DNA from: an uncultured Blautia sp.
GTDB taxonomy: Bacteria; Bacillota; Clostridia; Lachnospirales; Lachnospiraceae
Length of the DNA stretch: 64,000 nucleotides
Reading direction: 5' to 3'
Assembly: GCA_900540785.1 (NCBI GenBank)
Contig: UQHF01000010.1
Span: forward strand, 42,092 to 106,091
Part shown: positions 8,720-16,669 of the stretch, piece after piece
Layout: each line of letters begins with the position of its first letter
Position numbering within the stretch: position 1 is the stretch's first letter
Position numbers and translations under genes: made by a program
The notes under the pieces: model-generated
Told to the model about the DNA's origin: nothing
Seen by the model: the letters and a program-made list of their open reading frames with translations, nothing else
Database searches by the model: none

Positions 8720-9748
8720 ATGAAAAAATGGACAAAAGGGGTTTTGACAGGGATTTTTACACTTTGTGCAGCTACAGTACCGGTTTCTCCTGTTTTCGCA
8801 CAGGAGAATCTGGTAGACATGGTTCCGGCAGGAGAGGGAAAGATTCTCAGCTATCTTACAGGGGAGCCGGTACAGGGAGACACAAGGCGACGTCCGGTTG
8901 CTGTTATGATGGGGAATAACAAAGCCGGTACGCCTCAGAGCGGGATTTCTTCTGCGGGAGTGATTTACGAAGCGCCTGTGGAAGGAAATATGACGCGCCT
9001 TATGGGGATTTTTGAAGATTATGAAAAGATTTCCAAAATTGGTTCTGTGAGAAGCTGTCGGGATTATTATGTCTCTTATGCAGAGGAATTTGAGGCTATA
9101 TACGCACATTTCGGACAGGCAGTATACGCTCTTCCCTATCTGGAGCAGATTGATAATTTAAACGGTCTGGAGCTGGAAGGGTCTGTATTTTTCCGCACAG
9201 AAGACAGAAAAGCGCCTCATAATGCCTACACAAGCGGGGAACGGATTCTTCAGGGAATTCAGGTAAAGGGGTATGAGGAATATGTAAGCGAAAATTATAC
9301 AGGACATTATCTCTTTGCAGAAGCGCCTTCAGAAACCCTTCTGGAAAATGGCATTTCTGCGAATACCGTAAGTCTTAATAATTATAAGGACAATCGCCCC
9401 TGGTTTGTATATAATGCAGAAACAAAGGAATACGGAAGAAATCAGTACGGAGAGCCGCAGATCGATCTGGAAACCGGGCAGCAGCTCACCTGCGACAACA
9501 TTATTCTACAGAATTCCCAGTACGTGCCATACGATGAAAACGGATACTTAAATATTATGAGTACGGGAGAGGGAACAGGCACATTTATTACAAGAGGAAA
9601 AGCCATTCCCATTACCTGGGCACGTGATGAAGAACAGGGAATTACCCGTTATTATGACGGAAATGGTCAGGAAATCCGGTTAAATCCAGGAAAAACCTGG
9701 GTGGAAATCATATTAAGCGGAACAGAAGGAGAAGTTTCCATTCAGTGA
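8720..9748 (+). CDS. DUF3048 domain-containing secreted protein (YerB-like)
   Basis: A 342-residue exported protein with a signal peptide (residues 1-27, basic start, hydrophobic core, cleavage near VFAQ). Because no lipobox Cys is present it is not a lipoprotein, unlike many YerB homologues. The mature part matches DUF3048: RPVAVMMGNNKAGTPQSGIS near the start, SVRSCRDYYVSYAEEF, then APHNAYTS, and a C-terminal domain with TWARDEEQGITRYYDGNGQEI. The function of the family is unknown; its members are cell-surface proteins. It follows ybeY by 36 bases with a GGGAGG site and could be read from the same transcript. Confidence 0.87.
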   Translation: MKKWTKGVLTGIFTLCAATVPVSPVFAQENLVDMVPAGEGKILSYLTGEPVQGDTRRRPVAVMMGNNKAGTPQSGISSAGVIYEAPVEGNMTRLMGIFEDYEKISKIGSVRSCRDYYVSYAEEFEAIYAHFGQAVYALPYLEQIDNLNGLELEGSVFFRTEDRKAPHNAYTSGERILQGIQVKGYEEYVSENYTGHYLFAEAPSETLLENGISANTVSLNNYKDNRPWFVYNAETKEYGRNQYGEPQIDLETGQQLTCDNIILQNSQYVPYDENGYLNIMSTGEGTGTFITRGKAIPITWARDEEQGITRYYDGNGQEIRLNPGKTWVEIILSGTEGEVSIQ

Positions 9749-9818
9749 AGCTTCAATGAAGGAACCGTAAAGGAAGTATAAAGCTTTTCTAAAATCTGCA
9801 TTCACATAGGGAAAAACA

Positions 9819-9847
9819 TGGACGAATGATAAGAAATGTTGTAAGAT
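9819..9847 (+). promoter_or_regulatory. Candidate promoter for the proB operon
   Basis: TGGACG (9819-9824) and TAAGAT (9842-9847) with a 17-bp spacer. The expected transcription start near 9854 supports translation from the ATG at 9884 rather than the upstream in-frame ATG. The rest of the gap 9749-9883 shows no convincing terminator or riboswitch. Confidence 0.5.
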
Positions 9848-9883
9848 AGGAAAATGAACAATAGACAATGGAGTGACAAGAAG

Positions 9884-10741
9884 ATGAATTACCGGGAAAG
9901 ACTGAAAGATAAGAAACGAATTGTGATCAAAATCGGTTCCTCTTCCCTTACGCACAGCCAGACAGGAAGAATTAATCTGCGTAAGCTTGAGGTTCTGGTA
10001 CGGGAGATCTGCGATCTGCAGAATCAGGGAAAAGACGTAGTGCTTGTTTCCTCAGGAGCCATCGCGGTTGGCGTGGCAGCTCTTGGACTGGAGAAGAAAC
10101 CGTCTGAACTGAAAAAGAAACAGGCATGTGCAGCAGTGGGACAGGCGCGTCTTATGATGATCTACCAGCAGCTTTTCTCAGAATACAATCACACGGCAGC
10201 CCAGATTCTTATGACAAAGAATACGATGGTAAACAATACAAACCGGAAGAATGCAGAGAATACTTTTGAGGAGCTTCTCGGATTAAATGTAATCCCGATC
10301 GTAAATGAAAACGACTCAATTTCTACATACGAGAGTCAGTTTGTGGAGAAATTCGGAGACAATGATACACTGTCAGCAGTGGTGGCGGCTTTGATCCACG
10401 CAGATCTCCTGATCCTCCTTTCCGATATAGACGGACTTTTTACAGACGATCCAAATACCAATCCGGAGGCACATTTTATTGATGTGGTAGAAAATCTGGA
10501 TGAAAATCTTTTAAATATGGGCAAGTCTTCCACAGGAAGCAAAGTGGGAACCGGCGGAATGGCGACAAAACTTACAGCAGCCAGAATCGCAACGGCAGCA
10601 GGTGCAGATATGGTGATCGCCAATGGAAAAGATTTTCATGTGATCCATAAAATCACAGAAGGACGTAAGCATGGAACTCTTTTTGTGGGGCAGAAAAAAG
10701 AAGAATTTTATCTTCTCGATTATATCGAAAAGCTTTTATAA
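9884..10741 (+). CDS. proB: Glutamate 5-kinase
   Basis: Phosphorylates glutamate to glutamyl-5-phosphate, the first step of proline synthesis. The 285-residue protein has the amino-acid-kinase start RIVIKIGSSSLT, the LVSSGAIAVG motif, PIVNENDSIS and FGDNDTLSA of the glutamate site, and LLSDIDGLFTDDP plus GTGGMATKLTAA near the nucleotide site. There is no C-terminal PUA domain, so it is the short form. The ATG at 9884 is chosen because GGAG lies 10 bases upstream; the upstream ATG at 9854 has its AGGA only 2 bases away. proA is three genes downstream. Confidence 0.95.
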   Translation: MNYRERLKDKKRIVIKIGSSSLTHSQTGRINLRKLEVLVREICDLQNQGKDVVLVSSGAIAVGVAALGLEKKPSELKKKQACAAVGQARLMMIYQQLFSEYNHTAAQILMTKNTMVNNTNRKNAENTFEELLGLNVIPIVNENDSISTYESQFVEKFGDNDTLSAVVAALIHADLLILLSDIDGLFTDDPNTNPEAHFIDVVENLDENLLNMGKSSTGSKVGTGGMATKLTAARIATAAGADMVIANGKDFHVIHKITEGRKHGTLFVGQKKEEFYLLDYIEKLL

Positions 10742-10765
10742 GAAAGAAACAGGAGAACAGAGACA

Positions 10766-10987
10766 ATGGATAATATTAAAATTGACCGCATTAACACACT
10801 GGCGCACAAGGCAAAAAGTGTCGGGCTTACAGAGGAAGAGAAAAAAGAGCAGGCAGCTCTTCGAAAAGAATACATTGCAACCATTCGTATGAACCTGCGC
10901 ACCCAGCTTGACAATATCGACATTAAGGAGCAGGACGGCAGTATCATAAATCTCGGTGAAAAATATGGAAACAAAACAAGCCATTAG
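10766..10987 (+). CDS. DUF896 family protein (YnzC-like)
   Basis: A 73-residue helical protein with the DUF896 pattern: IDRINTLAHKAK, then LTEEEKKEQAALRKEYI and a short C-terminal part. Bacillus homologue YnzC is a helical hairpin of unknown function, linked to the SOS regulon there. It sits between proB and the folate cyclo-ligase, 24 bases after proB, and overlaps the next start by 23 bases, so it belongs to the proline operon by layout. Confidence 0.88.
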   Translation: MDNIKIDRINTLAHKAKSVGLTEEEKKEQAALRKEYIATIRMNLRTQLDNIDIKEQDGSIINLGEKYGNKTSH

Positions 10988-11534
10988 AAAGCAGATTTTT
11001 GCAGCAAGAAAAAAAGTGACAGAAGAAGAGGTAAAAAGATGGAGCCATCTCATTGCAGAAAAGGTATTTCTCCTTCCTGAATTTCAAAATGCGAAACAGA
11101 TTCTTGTGTACGCAGATTATAATCATGAGGTGATGACAGGGGAAATTATAAAGGCTGCATGGAAGGCTGGAAAGGAAGTTGCCGTTCCGAAGGTCACAGG
11201 GAAAGAGATGGTGTTTATCCATCTCACAGATTTTAACCAGCTTGCCCCCGGATATTTTTCCATTCCGGAACCGGAGACAGGAGAAGAAATTTCCTGGGAA
11301 GAAGGGCTTATGATCATGCCGGGAGTGGCATTTGATAAGTTCTGCAGGCGTGTGGGATACGGCGGAGGATTTTATGACCGCTATCTGGAAAAACACCAGA
11401 GGCTTACCCGTCTTGCCCTTGCTTTTTCTTTTCAGATGATGGAAGAAGTACCTGTGGAGGAAACAGACATTATCCCGCAGATCCTTGTAACAGAAAATAA
11501 TGTATACGACAGCAGAGGGAACGCTTATGAATGA
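10965..11534 (+). CDS. 5-formyltetrahydrofolate cyclo-ligase
   Basis: Converts 5-formyl-THF to 5,10-methenyl-THF with ATP. The 189-residue protein has the family features: an N-terminal RKQIFAARKK basic helix, VLVYADYNHEVMT-like strand region, and the C-terminal signature RRVGYGGGFYDRYL (about residues 127-140) that binds ATP phosphates and magnesium. A GTG at 10956 is also in frame, but GGTGA lies 5 bases before the ATG at 10965. It overlaps the DUF896 gene by 23 bases and the proA start by 8. Confidence 0.92.
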   Translation: METKQAIRKQIFAARKKVTEEEVKRWSHLIAEKVFLLPEFQNAKQILVYADYNHEVMTGEIIKAAWKAGKEVAVPKVTGKEMVFIHLTDFNQLAPGYFSIPEPETGEEISWEEGLMIMPGVAFDKFCRRVGYGGGFYDRYLEKHQRLTRLALAFSFQMMEEVPVEETDIIPQILVTENNVYDSRGNAYE

Positions 11535-12777
11535 ATATCTGGAACAGACAGGAAGAGAGGCGAAAGAGGCGGAAGTAACCGTCAGAAACCTTTCTACAGA
11601 GAAGAAAAATGAAGTGCTCTGCGCTGTGGCAGACAAGCTTTTGCAGCGGACAGAGGATATTTTAAAAGCCAATGAAGAAGATGTAAAAAACGGAAGAGAA
11701 AACCATATGCCGGAAAGCCTTGTAGACCGCCTTCTTTTAACAGAAGACAGGATTTTGGGAATGGCAGACGGGTTACGGCAGATTGCAAAGCTTGACGATC
11801 CGGTTGGAGAGGTAACCGGCATGAAAAAGCGGCCGAACGGTCTGATGATCGGGCAGAAACGGGTTCCTCTTGGAGTCATCGGGATTATTTACGAGGCAAG
11901 ACCAAATGTAACCTCCGATGCCTTCGGACTTTGTTTTAAAACGGGAAATGCAGTGATCTTAAAAGGCGGAAGCGATGCCATTCACTCGAATACTGTAATC
12001 GTATCCTGTATCCGGGAAGCCTTAAAAGAATGTGGGGTAACGGAACAGGCAATTTCTCTTATCACAGATACTTCAAGAGAAACTGCAGCTCAGTTTATGA
12101 AGCTGAACCAGTATGTGGATGTCCTGATCCCGAGAGGCGGAAAAGGGCTTATTCAGACTGTTGTAAATACAAGTACCATACCAGTGATCGAGACAGGAAC
12201 AGGAAACTGCCATATTTATGTAGACGAGACAGCAGATCTTAAGATGGCAGCAGATATTGTAATGAATGCCAAAACCCAGCGTGTAGGCGTATGCAATGCC
12301 TGTGAATCTCTTCTTGTACACAAAAATGTAAAAGAAGAATTTCTTCCGGTTCTCGGAAAACGCCTTCTGGAAAAGAAGGTGGAAATCCGCGGAGACGAAG
12401 AAACAGGAAAGCTGATCCCTGAGGCAAAAAAAGCTACAGAGGAAGACTGGGGAACAGAATATCTGGATTACATTCTTTCTGTAAAAATTGTGGATTCTGT
12501 GGAGGAGGCAATTTCCCATATCAACCGTTATAATACCGGACACTCCGAATCGATCATCACAAACGATTACAGCCATGCTCAGAAATTCCTGGATGAGGTA
12601 GACGCAGCGGCTGTGTATGTGAATGCTTCCACAAGATTTACAGACGGAAATGAATTTGGCTTCGGGGCAGAAATCGGCATCAGCACGCAGAAGCTTCACG
12701 CAAGAGGGCCTATGGGACTTACGGCACTGACGACTACAAAATATATTATTTATGGAAGTGGTCAGATTCGCCCGTAA
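11527..12777 (+). CDS. proA: Glutamate-5-semialdehyde dehydrogenase (gamma-glutamyl phosphate reductase)
   Basis: Reduces glutamyl-5-phosphate with NADPH to glutamate semialdehyde, the second step of proline synthesis. The 416-residue aldehyde-dehydrogenase-fold protein has the VPLGVIGIIYEARPNVTSDA motif, a nucleotide-site segment LKGGSDAIHSN, and the catalytic Cys256 within RVGVCNACE. The C-terminal part ends with EIGISTQKLHARGPMGL, typical for ProA. An in-frame ATG exists at 11500, but AGAGGGA 6 bases before the ATG at 11527 fixes the start. Confidence 0.95.
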   Translation: MNEYLEQTGREAKEAEVTVRNLSTEKKNEVLCAVADKLLQRTEDILKANEEDVKNGRENHMPESLVDRLLLTEDRILGMADGLRQIAKLDDPVGEVTGMKKRPNGLMIGQKRVPLGVIGIIYEARPNVTSDAFGLCFKTGNAVILKGGSDAIHSNTVIVSCIREALKECGVTEQAISLITDTSRETAAQFMKLNQYVDVLIPRGGKGLIQTVVNTSTIPVIETGTGNCHIYVDETADLKMAADIVMNAKTQRVGVCNACESLLVHKNVKEEFLPVLGKRLLEKKVEIRGDEETGKLIPEAKKATEEDWGTEYLDYILSVKIVDSVEEAISHINRYNTGHSESIITNDYSHAQKFLDEVDAAAVYVNASTRFTDGNEFGFGAEIGISTQKLHARGPMGLTALTTTKYIIYGSGQIRP

Positions 12778-12779
12778 AT

Positions 12780-12808
12780 TTGATTTTTTTTCGGGTATGT
12801 GCTATACT
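12780..12808 (+). promoter_or_regulatory. Strong promoter of the 702-residue surface-protein gene
   Basis: TTGATT (12780-12785) and TATACT (12803-12808) with a 17-bp spacer, plus an upstream TGC that makes an extended -10. It gives a leader of about 55 bases before the ATG at 12868. Confidence 0.75.
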
Positions 12809-12867
12809 AAGTAAAATTCTTTATACAACAGAGAGTTTAAGAACGCTCATTTATGGGAGGACTGAAA

Positions 12868-14976
12868 ATGAGGAAAAAACAATTATTTGCTATGTTATTG
12901 GCAGGAAGTTTAACTGTTGGAATGGCTCCGGCATCTGCGTTTGCGGCAGAGGAGGGAACTGCAGTTACGATAGAAGAAGGAATCACAGATACTCCGGCGG
13001 AAGATGTTCCGGAAACACCGGAGACTCCTTCTGAAGCTCCGGAAGAGCCAACACCGGAAACTCCAACTGAAACACCGGAAACACCGGCTCCGGAAGCAAC
13101 GGTAACCCCGGAAGCGCCAACAGAAGCACCGGAGACACCAGCTCCGGAAGCAACCGCAACGCCGGAGGCGACTGTCGCACCGACAGAAGCCCCTGTAACA
13201 CCAACACCGGAAGTAAATGAAGAAGTAACCGTAAAGACAGAGGCGGAATTAAATGCTGCCATTGCAGCTGCGCCGGAAGGCGATGCTTCCTCTGAGCCAT
13301 TTAAAATTATTGTAGATGAAAATATAGCTCTTACTGCTTCTGTTTCTGTTCCTGCCAATAAGAATATTGTTCTTGTAGCAGCAGGAAAAGATATTGTGAT
13401 CAGCCGTGCTTCTGAGATGAAGGGAAATATGTTCCAGGTAGAGGGAACGTTAATGATACAGTCTGCGCAGACAGAAGATGGGGCAGCAGGAACGGTTACA
13501 GTAAGCGGTTATCTTGATGGTAACAAGGCAGAAGGTTCCATTGTAAATGTAGCAGGCGGTGTATTTGCAATGGACGACAGTGTAACGCTTTCTGATAACA
13601 CAACGACTGCAAAAGGCGGTGCCATACATAATGCAGGCGGAAGAATTGTGCTTGCGGGCGGAACTATTGCTTCCAACCAGGCAGAAGCAGGCGGCGCTGT
13701 ATACAGTGAGGGCGCTGTTCAGATCCAGGGAAATCTTATGATCTCCGATAATAAAAAAGCAGATGGCGTAACACCAGATAATATTGCGTTAAAGGGAGAA
13801 GGGGCAGTTCTTAACGTAAGTAATGTTCTGTCAGATGGCTCCAAAATCGGTGTGAACGTAATAGAAGGCAAGGCAGGTCAGAAGGTAATACAGCTTGCAG
13901 AAGGCGTAGAAGGTCTGACTATGGAAGCTGTTTTAAAAGCGGTTGCATATGAAGGAACCGATTTTACACTGAATGAGGATGGTACGTTAAAAGCAAAAGA
14001 TCCGGAAAAACCGGCTGTGACACCAGATGTAAAACTGAAGACAAAACCAAAATGGTTAAGCCGCAATTCGGTTGAGTTTACATGCGTTGCGAATGTAGAC
14101 GGCTGGTATTATGCAGGCTGGAGTGTGACAGGAGAAAAGGCGCCTTCCTTTGATGTAAGCAAAGAGGGAACTGCCATTCAGGCAAATAAAGAATTTAAAG
14201 TTACATTAAAAGACCTGGATGAGAAGAATCCGATCACTGCGTACGTTCTTGTGAAGGACAAAGCTGGTACACTTTCCAAAAAACGCTCTCTTGACCTTGA
14301 TGAGAAAACACGCCCGGGTAATGCAACGCCTACACCGGAAGCAACGGTAACGCCAAGCCCTGAGGTTTCTCCAACAGCAACACCAACTCCGGGACCGACA
14401 CACACACCGGTTGTTCCTTCTGTGAAGGACAGTGTGGTACATGGTCTTGACAAACCTCTGGAAATGTGGCCGAATGTATTCTACAGCTTTTCTGTAACCG
14501 GCGCTGGAAGCGATAATAAAAATCCGGGTGAGGGAGACGCTCAGTGGGTACCGCAATACTGGATGCAGGAAGGTGGTTCTTCCAAGCAGACAACATGGAA
14601 GATTGGTTCCAAGAGCGGTATTTACGATGAGAAAACACTTCCTATCCGTATTTATCTGAAAAAATATGTCTATAATGCGGAGAAGAAGCAGTGGTATGGA
14701 ACAGATGAGATAGATTATATTACTTATAATGTAAAAACTGCAAAGATTGATCCAAGTGCAACTCCTGGTGCAGGCGGAAATGGAAACGGAAACGGCTCCG
14801 GAGGTTCTGACGCACTTGTGACAGATCCGAATTCCTCTGATACAGGCTCTTCTACTGCAAGCGGAGCGAAAACAGCAGATGAAAGTCCGGTAGGAAGTAT
14901 GTTCATGCTGGCGTTTGCATCTGTTCTTGCAGGCGGATATGTTCTTGTAAGAAGACGCAAAAAGGAAACAGAATAA
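12868..14976 (+). CDS. Putative cell-surface protein with Pro/Glu/Thr-rich linkers and beta-helix-like domain
   Basis: A 702-residue exported protein, not recognised as a named family. Signal peptide at 1-26 (cleavage near AFAAE). Residues about 44-118 are a Pro/Glu/Thr/Ala linker with imperfect PETPAPEAT repeats. Then follows a region of about 250 residues with short repeated strands such as GGAIHNAGG and GGAVYSEGA, typical of right-handed beta-helix adhesins or polymorphic-toxin-like passenger folds. A domain at about 390-480, a second PTPEATVTP linker (485-515), and another folded domain (520-630) lead to a Gly/Ser/Asn spacer, a KTADESPVG segment, one membrane helix and a RRRKKE tail. The tail has the layout of a sortase-type sorting signal but no LPXTG. 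Strong promoter and terminator flank it, so it is monocistronic. Confidence 0.75.
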   Translation: MRKKQLFAMLLAGSLTVGMAPASAFAAEEGTAVTIEEGITDTPAEDVPETPETPSEAPEEPTPETPTETPETPAPEATVTPEAPTEAPETPAPEATATPEATVAPTEAPVTPTPEVNEEVTVKTEAELNAAIAAAPEGDASSEPFKIIVDENIALTASVSVPANKNIVLVAAGKDIVISRASEMKGNMFQVEGTLMIQSAQTEDGAAGTVTVSGYLDGNKAEGSIVNVAGGVFAMDDSVTLSDNTTTAKGGAIHNAGGRIVLAGGTIASNQAEAGGAVYSEGAVQIQGNLMISDNKKADGVTPDNIALKGEGAVLNVSNVLSDGSKIGVNVIEGKAGQKVIQLAEGVEGLTMEAVLKAVAYEGTDFTLNEDGTLKAKDPEKPAVTPDVKLKTKPKWLSRNSVEFTCVANVDGWYYAGWSVTGEKAPSFDVSKEGTAIQANKEFKVTLKDLDEKNPITAYVLVKDKAGTLSKKRSLDLDEKTRPGNATPTPEATVTPSPEVSPTATPTPGPTHTPVVPSVKDSVVHGLDKPLEMWPNVFYSFSVTGAGSDNKNPGEGDAQWVPQYWMQEGGSSKQTTWKIGSKSGIYDEKTLPIRIYLKKYVYNAEKKQWYGTDEIDYITYNVKTAKIDPSATPGAGGNGNGNGSGGSDALVTDPNSSDTGSSTASGAKTADESPVGSMFMLAFASVLAGGYVLVRRRKKETE
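13000..13217 (+). repeat. Imperfect Pro-Glu-Thr codon repeats in the surface-protein gene
   Basis: A 215-base stretch codes for repeats of Pro-Glu-Thr-Pro and Pro-Ala-Pro-Glu-Ala-Thr type, with two nearly identical copies of the latter. A shorter version recurs at 14326-14415 in the same gene. Such simple tracts are typical of extended cell-wall-spanning stalks and can change length by slippage. Confidence 0.75.
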
Positions 14977-14991
14977 CAGTTGTATTTTGCA

Positions 14992-15019
14992 GAGGCAGGT
15001 TTTATAACCTGCCTCTTTT
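14992..15019 (+). terminator. Intrinsic terminator after the surface-protein gene
   Basis: A perfect 10-bp stem (14992-15001 with 15006-15015) with a 4-base loop followed by TTTT. Also separates the surface-protein gene from the downstream peptidase-like gene. Confidence 0.85.
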
Positions 15020-15047
15020 GCATATATTGTTTCATAGGAGGTAAGCC

Positions 15048-15917
15048 ATGTATCAGAAAACAGGACAGACTGTTTCGCATTCCTATGAGAAAATCTATTT
15101 TTCCATGTGGGAGCTGGGACAGAGGTATGGAAAATTTGCAAAATTCCGTGTAATGGGGGAAAGTCACGACCAGAGAATGATTCCTGTACTGGAAATTGGA
15201 GGAGGAGAAGAAACCATATTTTGCATATCAGGAATCAGAGGAACGGAAGCCGTTTTGCCGGGCCTTCTTGTAAAACTTTCAGAAGAGTACTGCAAGGCTT
15301 ATGAATGCGGCTGGCTGATAGAAGAGTTTTATGAAGTGAAAGAACTTCTGGACAAAATTCGTATCTGTGTGATTCCTCTTTTAAATCCTGATGGATATGA
15401 AGTTTACCAAAATGGCTGGACAAGTCTTCGAAATCCGATTTATCGCCAGATGCTTCGAATGCAGGGGATTTCGGAAAAAGAGTTTCAGGGAAACGGAAGA
15501 GGAATTGATATTAAAAAAAATTTCCCTACCCTCTTCTGTACAAGAACAAGAATGGGGCGGGAACCGGGAAGCGAAAATGAAACAAAGGCGCTTATCCACC
15601 TTTTGCAGGATTACAGAAGCAGAGGACTTCTGTCTTTTTCGGAAAAACAGAAGAAAACCATTCATTATTGTCATACATCGGGAATGATCCGCAATAGAAG
15701 ATCCAGCCGTCTTGCCCGTCATCTGCAAAAATATTCCGTTTCATCCGGAGGAGAATGTAAAAAAGAAGAAGAGGCAGGCTCTCTGGAACAATTTTATGCA
15801 GAAAGGATCAAAGAGCCTTCTCTTGAAATTGAGATTCCGGTTACTGAGGAAAAAGAGAACGGGTATCGTGATTTGCGGCTTCTGCCACTGGAATATATTT
15901 TTTCTCTTGATTTATAA
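15048..15917 (+). CDS. M14 (zinc carboxypeptidase) family protein with degenerate active site
   Basis: A 289-residue protein without a signal peptide. The M14 fold is recognisable from ISGIRGTEAV (about 60-69), NPDGYEVYQNG (113-123), GRGIDIKKNFP (150-160) and GREPGSENETKAL (170-182). In active M14 enzymes the first motif is GxHGxE; here the zinc-ligand His is replaced by Arg64 while Glu67 stays, and the substrate-binding Asn-Arg pair of the NRNFP motif is Lys156-Lys157. A later HTSG (His209) could be the third ligand. It may therefore be a non-catalytic binding protein or have altered metal use. It follows the surface-protein terminator with GGAGG 7 bases before the ATG; I see no own promoter. 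Confidence 0.75.
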   Translation: MYQKTGQTVSHSYEKIYFSMWELGQRYGKFAKFRVMGESHDQRMIPVLEIGGGEETIFCISGIRGTEAVLPGLLVKLSEEYCKAYECGWLIEEFYEVKELLDKIRICVIPLLNPDGYEVYQNGWTSLRNPIYRQMLRMQGISEKEFQGNGRGIDIKKNFPTLFCTRTRMGREPGSENETKALIHLLQDYRSRGLLSFSEKQKKTIHYCHTSGMIRNRRSSRLARHLQKYSVSSGGECKKEEEAGSLEQFYAERIKEPSLEIEIPVTEEKENGYRDLRLLPLEYIFSLDL

Positions 15918-15964
15918 AAGAGCTGTTTCGGGAAATCGTGTCAGAATATGTCGAACGAATTTTC

Positions 15965-15993
15965 TTGCATGATTTCTCCGGAACGATTATAAT
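15965..15993 (+). promoter_or_regulatory. Promoter of the sipW/TasA-like operon
   Basis: TTGCAT (15965-15970) and a perfect TATAAT (15988-15993) with a 17-bp spacer. Transcription should begin near 16000, giving about 60 bases before the leader ORF at 16059 and 175 before sipW. Confidence 0.7.
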
Positions 15994-16058
15994 AAAAACA
16001 GTTCTAAATAACATTTCTTAAGGTTCATTTCTCATGATCCATCCATAAGGAGATTTAT

Positions 16059-16163
16059 ATGAAGATTCTGTTTTTTTCCAGACCACCTCCGGATTTCTGT
16101 GTATTTCTGTTTCAGACTTTCACTTATTCATTTCTATATTGTATTCATTTCTATTGTTCATAA
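16059..16163 (+). CDS. 34-codon leader ORF upstream of sipW
   Basis: A small open frame with a strong AAGGAGA site 5 bases before its ATG. The product is hydrophobic and rich in Phe (about a quarter of residues) with three Pro in a row and three Cys; no known family is recognised. Its stop codon overlaps the sipW Shine-Dalgarno region: TAA at 16161-16163, AGGAG at 16165-16169, sipW ATG at 16175. It may couple translation of sipW to upstream translation, act as a regulatory leader, or be a small membrane peptide. The ribosome-binding site is the main support. Confidence 0.45.
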   Translation: MKILFFSRPPPDFCVFLFQTFTYSFLYCIHFYCS

Positions 16164-16174
16164 AAGGAGCCATC

Positions 16175-16669
16175 ATGAAATTTATGAAACTGGCAGTCCG
16201 CATCTGCTCTTTGCTGGGAACTTCCTTCTGTGTGTTTTGTCTGATCCTTTTCTTTTCCGGTATTTTTCCATATATTGTACTTTCCGGTTCTATGGAGCCG
16301 TCCATTCCAACAGGAAGCGTGATCTTTATACAGACACGGGAGATTTTTGTACAACCGGGAGATGTGATTTTATATACGGGCAGCGCCGGAAATGTAACCC
16401 ATCGGGTAGTAAAGGATCAAAATGAAGTTTATGTGACAAAAGGAGATGCAAACAGCACATGCGATCCGGTCCCTGTAAAAAAAGAGCAGATAAAAGGAAA
16501 GGTACTGTTTCATATTCCAGGGCTTGGATATGTGGTTCTTTTTTTCAGAACATCAAAAGGAATCTGTCTTCTCATTCTTTTTTCATTTCTGTTTTTTATC
16601 TTAAAGTATCTGTTTCAAATCCATAAATCAGGAAAGGATAATGCTGACAACAGCAGGGAAAAATTATGA
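16175..16669 (+). CDS. sipW: SipW-type (ER-type) signal peptidase I
   Basis: A 164-residue membrane peptidase with an N-terminal helix (about 9-31) and a C-terminal helix (about 125-148). The catalytic motif SGSMEPSIPTGS places the nucleophile at Ser39, and the second catalytic region VTHRVV has His76 where ordinary bacterial enzymes have Lys, which defines the ER/SipW type. A KGDAN segment with acidic residues follows. SipW enzymes cleave a special set of signal peptides, in Bacillus those of TasA and TapA. Three such substrates follow directly. The frame opens earlier (16139), but AGGAG at 16165-16169 fixes the ATG at 16175. Confidence 0.95.
   Translation: MKFMKLAVRICSLLGTSFCVFCLILFFSGIFPYIVLSGSMEPSIPTGSVIFIQTREIFVQPGDVILYTGSAGNVTHRVVKDQNEVYVTKGDANSTCDPVPVKKEQIKGKVLFHIPGLGYVVLFFRTSKGICLLILFSFLFFILKYLFQIHKSGKDNADNSREKL

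Noticed and set aside
10944..11879. 311-residue open frame antisense to the folate cyclo-ligase and proA
   Set aside because: Opposite to two well-supported genes with conserved motifs; no ribosome-binding site.
13000..13217. Repeated units in the surface-protein gene considered as CRISPR repeats
   Set aside because: The repeats are short, variable, in frame and code for a Pro-Glu-Thr linker; no spacers of constant length and no cas genes.
12837..13358. 173-residue Ser/Gly/Val-rich open frame antisense to the surface-protein gene
   Set aside because: It mirrors the Pro/Glu/Thr repeat codons of the real gene; the repeated Gly-Val-Ser pattern is a by-product.
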